DNA of 64,000 nucleotides, taken from positions 61,936,994 to 62,000,993 of the forward strand of contig OZ023206.1 of the NCBI GenBank assembly GCA_963995525.1, in the 5' to 3' direction. This document shows positions 40,301 through 46,300 of the stretch, piece after piece; position 1 is the stretch's first letter, and each line of letters opens with the position of its first letter. Position numbers and translations under genes: made by a program. The DNA comes from Escarpia spicata (taxonomy: Eukaryota; Annelida; Polychaeta; Sabellida; Siboglinidae). The notes beneath the pieces are model-generated. The model was not told where the DNA came from. It worked only from the letters and a program-made list of their open reading frames with translations, and ran no database searches.

Positions 40301-43300
40301 TACAGAACTTTGTTAATATTGAAGTTCATAGAGATCAAACAAAATAATATCAGATTATACAGTTTATTATGATTTTTTTGACATTTCCTGGCTTTGCATT
40401 GGTCGTGTTCCTGATGGTTGAGTGGCATCTTCAATGACTACTGGTAACTGATACAAAAATTTTACAGCAGTGTTATATGTTTTATATATATACATATATA
40501 TAATACATGTATACTGTTTTTGTTTAATATGGTATATATATATAATTATATATATATATATATATATACCATATTAAACAAAAACAGTTTTTGCAACATT
40601 ATAACAAAAAGCAAGGAAAACAAATGTCTCATTCCTATCATCGTCATAATTATTAATTTTGTTATTAATAAAAGCGTTCATATCAGCATCACTAAAATAT
40701 TGGTCATCATGTAACATGTCTACTTTTAATATTCGTGATGAATAATAATAATGGACTGAAAAAAAATGGTTGCAAATATAATTTAGCAATTTCAAAATTT
40801 GCAGATTAAATCAAATTGTCTTTGATCACAAGTCACTCAGATGTACATGCAACAATACAGCAGGAACATTGTGTTGTTGTCATAAAAATAAAGACAGACT
40901 TTTTATGTTTTTTTTGAAGCTTCGATTCCCCTTAACAACCACTTGGACAAGTAAAAATGTTGGCGGACAAGTAGATTTCAAAAATATTCTTGCTTATTTC
41001 TGTCGTTGACTACGGATACATTACTTAAATATGATATAACACTGTTAAGTTATAGACAGTTATTTTGTTTTTACTGATTATTGGTTATTTACTTATTTAC
41101 TATCCGTTATGCCTGGCGTTTAGGACAGTGACAAAATTCCTCCACCTCTGTCTGTCTCCGGCCATTCGCTGTATGGTGCCCCAGCTGTGGTTCATTTCCC
41201 TCAGCTCTGCATCCACTGTTCTTCTCCATGTTGTTTTTGGGCGCCCATGTTTTCGCTTCCCTTCTGGTGTCCACCAGACAGCTGTTTTTGTAATGGCGTC
41301 TGCATCCATGCGAAGGACATGTCCAATCCACCTCCAGCGTCTTTGAATGATGGCGGGCATGTCCTCTTGCTGACATTGTGCCAGCAACTCCTGGTTGGAT
41401 ATGGTTCTTGGGCAGAAGATTCTGAGGATTTTTCTGAGGCAGGTCATGTGGAAGGTGGACAGTCTTGATAGGTCCTGCTCTGTCAATCTCCAGCAGTCCG
41501 CCCCATGCAGCAATGTTGACAGCACGCAACTCTGGAAAATTCGGAGTTTTGTCCTTGTGCAAGTAGGCACATGAAGGCATCCCGTGCCGTATTTAGTCTG
41601 TTGCGGATGTCTATGCCAGCTCCTCCATCTTGGCTAATGCCACTTCCAAGGTAAGTGAATGTTCCAGTGCTGGAAAGGTCCGTGTTGTCCATCTTCACAT
41701 TCAAGGTCATGACTTTCATTTTCTCCTGGCTGATTCACAAACCAACCTGACAGCCAAATCTACTAAGGAGGGTTGTCTTCTCCTGGGTGTGTTTGTGAGT
41801 GTGGGACAGGAGAGCAAGGTCATTGGCAAAGTCCAGATCCTCTAGCACAGAAAAGGGAGTCCAGCTAAGCCCTCTTAGTACATCATCTGTCACTCGTCGC
41901 ATGACCCAGTCGATGATAACATTGAAAAGGACAGCTGACATAACACATCCCTGTCTCACACCTGTCTTAACCTCAAAGAAAAGATCACTTGTTCCAAAAG
42001 TGCAGGTATAGTTGGTGTAGAAAGCTTTGATGATGTTGACGATGCGTTGTGGTATTCCGTATGATCTGAGAATGCGCCAGAGGCAGTCTCTGTGGATACT
42101 GTCAAAGGCTCTCTAAAAATCTATAAGGTTTATGTATAGCTGTCCTTGGCACTCTGCACTGAACAGTTAACTCATTGATGTGCTAGTACTTTTTCCTTAT
42201 TTATATTAACTGTTTAAAGATATCATACAGATAAAAGATGTTTTATAACGTCATACAATCCAGTTGCAAGTTATATTAAATCACTGTAGGTTCATCATTC
42301 GAGGCTATATTTGGCGGAGATAGAACGTTGAAATTGGTGGTGTATCAAAGTTCAAAAGCAAGTGGAATTACTGATTGATAAGTATTATTCTTGCCTTAAT
42401 ATCATTCATAAAGTAGCAGTAAACATATATTGAGTAGCAGTTGTGCTTAAAGTTAGTTAGATAAAGTATTTTAGGACACTTTAGTCTAGTGAGTGATAAT
42501 AGGGTACGTTAGCTTACGGCTACGATAAGTTTGTAAACAAGATTTAACAAACCTCGTTATGTGGTAGAATATATAGGTGATAAAGTAACAACCATAAACT
42601 ACCTACATAAGATAATATCTGTGTAAGTCAGTACCTGCTAGACATTTTGATAAGGTAGCTTTGTTGTTAAAATTAAGCATTTGCGATAATCGGGCGAACT
42701 AAGTTTATGTAGCTAGTGTCTCTCTTATTCGCTAGGGCGCTGTATAACCTAAATAAATAAGGCAGTCTAGCGTACGCAATCTTACGAAAAGTGTAACATT
42801 TGTGCACAGAAAACAGTCTTCTTAAAGACTACATAGACAGTGAATGGTGTAAACACAGTTGACAAAACTATTTTAAATAGCTAATTAGATTATTATTATT
42901 AAATAAATTCTGATATGGCGCCTTGCAAGCGGCAAGTCAAGGCAAAGAGACACTTGGTGTGCGACGACTGCCACAGTTGGATAGATTTTGCCTTATCCGG
43001 CTGTACGAAGTCATGGACAGAAACCAAGGAAGAGGGATTCACCTTTCAGTGCGTGGGGTGTTGGAAGGTGAAATGTCTGGAGAAAGAGGTAGCTAGGTTG
43101 GTAGATATTGTGAAGGGGATGGAGATGAGAATCAGCAAGAAGACAGACGGAATGGAGAGAGACGACAGGGATAAAGTTGGGAATACTGTGAAACTGAAGG
43201 AGCAGAGTAGTGGCAACAAGACCAAGGAAAGGAGACTGAGAGGAGGGAAGGTGATCGGAGGGGAAGAAAGTGGAGGATCGACGGCAGGAAATGTGACAGG

Positions 43301-46300
43301 TGTGAAGGTGGCAGGAGAGAAAGTGACCGTAGAGAAAGAGGTAGGAGGGAAAAAGAGACGGGAGAGGAGAGAAGGAAATGCAATGGGAGGAAAGATGACG
43401 GGAAGAAAGGAAGTGAGAGTACATGTGACAGAAGAGAAGTCGGGAGGGACGATGACAGGAAGAAAGGTGACAAGAGAAACAGCGTCAGGAAAGAATGGAA
43501 CGGACGAGATTGTAACGGGAGAGCAGAAGACAGGGGAACAAGATTACAACCAGACAGATGCAAACCGTAGAAAGAGCTACACTGAGGCAGTGATTGAGGG
43601 GGCAATGAGGAAAGAGAGGGTGTTTATGGGCGATTCGATTATGAGAAAGACAGATAAGACTCTAAGCGAGGGGGAGGACGTCGTTGTTTGTCTACCGGGG
43701 GCTAGGATAGAACATGTAACTGAAAGGGTAGAGAAGGTACTGGGGCATGGCAAGGGAGGGTCTATACTAGTACATGTAGGGACAAATAACGCAGAGAGGG
43801 AGGGAACAACTGGGATAGTTCAGAAGTACAGACAGTTAGTGAAGAAGTTAAAGAAGACAAGAGTAGAACAGATTATCCTCTCAGGAATTTTGCCAGTAAT
43901 GGGAGGAAGGGGGCCGACATATAGAAACTGCAAGAGGATGGCGATCAACGCATTAGTTGAGCAGATGTGTAAAGAAGAGGGGGTGGGATTCGTAGATTTA
44001 TGGGGATACTTTGTTGGGAGGGAAGATATGTACATGAGAGATGGGCTACATCTAAGTGGAAAGGGGGCAGCAGTTTTCTCAGAGAACTTGCTGCAATCTG
44101 TTGACAGTGGGACAGGCTGCATCTATTTAAACTAGATTCGCAGGGGGGATTCACAGAGAAGCCTGAAACTGGAGGCATAGATAAAGACAGCAGAAATAAA
44201 TCGGCAAAGAACAGCCTGGAAAACTGTTCTGAATCAGGATATAAATGCATTTGTTTAAATGCAAGGAGCATAGTAAACAAAAGAAGTGAACTAAACATTA
44301 TGGTAGAAGATATTGACCCTCACATAATAGGTATAACCGAATCGTGGGCCACCACTGACATATCAGATGCCGAATTGGGACTAACAGGATATGTAATGTT
44401 TAGGAAAGATAGAATAGGAAGAAAGGGAGGTGGAGTTATTTTATATATTAAAGAATCTATCCAGGCTTATGAAATAAAATTAGAAAGAGAAGCAGATTGC
44501 GAAGAAGCTGTTTGGTGTAACATAGTTACAGGAAACTCAACGTTAACAGTTGGGTTAGTTTATCGAAGTCCAAACATAAGCATAGAAGAGAATGAAAAAA
44601 TACAAAACGCTATAAGGGAAGTAAGCAAACGGAACTGTATTATTATGGGGGACTTTAACCATGGGCATATACAATGGAAATCTCTACAGAGTATGGGGAG
44701 TGAGGACCACAAGTTTTTAGTTTTAGTACAAGATAGTTTCCTTTCTCAACATGTGCTAGAACCAACCAGGGGAGAGAATGTGTTAGACTTAGTTTTGTCC
44801 TCACAGAAAGAATTAGTTGACAATGTCAAGATATGTGAGCCACTGGGGAGTAGTGATCACAACCAGATACATTTTACCATCAAAGTAAAATCAGAAAGGA
44901 ATAGTAAAAAGCAGTATAGGAGAAATTTCCACAAAGGAAGGTATAAGGACATGAGGAAATATTTAGCAAAGATAGACTGGAATAACACACTGAAGAATAA
45001 GACAGCAACCGAATGCTGGAATATCTTAAATAGTGAAATTAAGTGCATAGTCGATAAATTTGTACCTTTCAAAAAACAAGGGAAACGGTCTAAAAAGAAA
45101 CACTTATCGAAAGAAGCCATTAGAAAAATTAAGTATAAACAAATGATGTGGAAGTCATATAGATGTACTGGAAATGATGAAGACTACAACATTTATAAAG
45201 AAGCACTTAATCAAGCTACAGCTGAAATTAGAAATTCAAAGAGAAGCTATGAAAAAAAATTAGCTAGTAATATAAAACATGACAGTAAGAGTTTTTATGC
45301 GTATATTCGAAGCAAACAGAAAGTTCAGGATAAGGTCGGTCCTCTAGAAGATAGTGCTGGAAATACAATATCAGAGGGATTCTTAATGGCAGAAGACCTG
45401 AATGAGTATTTTAGTTCAGTGTTTACCAGGGAAGATATTAGTTCACTGCCAGTACCAGAGGCTAAGTTCAAGGGGGCAGATTCAGACTATTTAGGACAGT
45501 TAGTTGTAACCTCGGAAATGGTAGCTAAGAAAATAAGGGCTATGAAGGATAATAAATCACCTGGAGTGGACCGGATTCCGCCCAAACTACTATTGGAAAT
45601 TGTAGAACAAATTAGCGCACCGCTTGCAACAGTTTTCAATTTGTCATTAGAAGAGGGAGTGGTTCCTTTAGAATGGAAAGAGGCAAACATTATACCGTTA
45701 TTTAAAAAAGGTTCGAGAAACAAGTCAGAGAACTATAGACCAGTGAGTTTAACATCAGTGATTTGCAAATTATTAGAAAGACTAATTAAAGATCACATGG
45801 TGGATTTTCTTGTTAAACATAACTTGATAAACCCATCTCAACATGGGTTTTTAAAAGCGAGGTCATGCTTAACAAATATGTTTTGTTTTTTGGAAGACAT
45901 CACTAGGTGGGTAGATGAGGGATCACCAGTAGATATCATCGATTTAGATTTTCAAAAAGCTTTCGACAAAGTACCACATCAAAGATTACTCCTTAAGCTA
46001 AAGGCCCATGGCATAGGAAATGGTATAATAAACTGGATAGAAAAATGGCTGAATGACAGAAGACAACGTGTAGTAGTTGATGGGGAGGCTTCAAACTGGA
46101 AATCGGTATTGAGTGGGGTACCACAGGGATCAGTACTAGGACCTATATTATTCTTAATATATATCAACGATTTGGACGATGATATAACAAGCAAGGTGTT
46201 GAAATTTGCGGATGATACAAAGTGTTTAGAAGGATTAAAAGTGATGGAGACAGACAGCATTTACATGATGATCTTGATAGGTTGATCAAATGGTCTGAAA

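Noticed and set aside
41065..42011. Plus-strand frames over the RTE fragment
   Set aside because: Shadows; RT motifs read on the minus strand.
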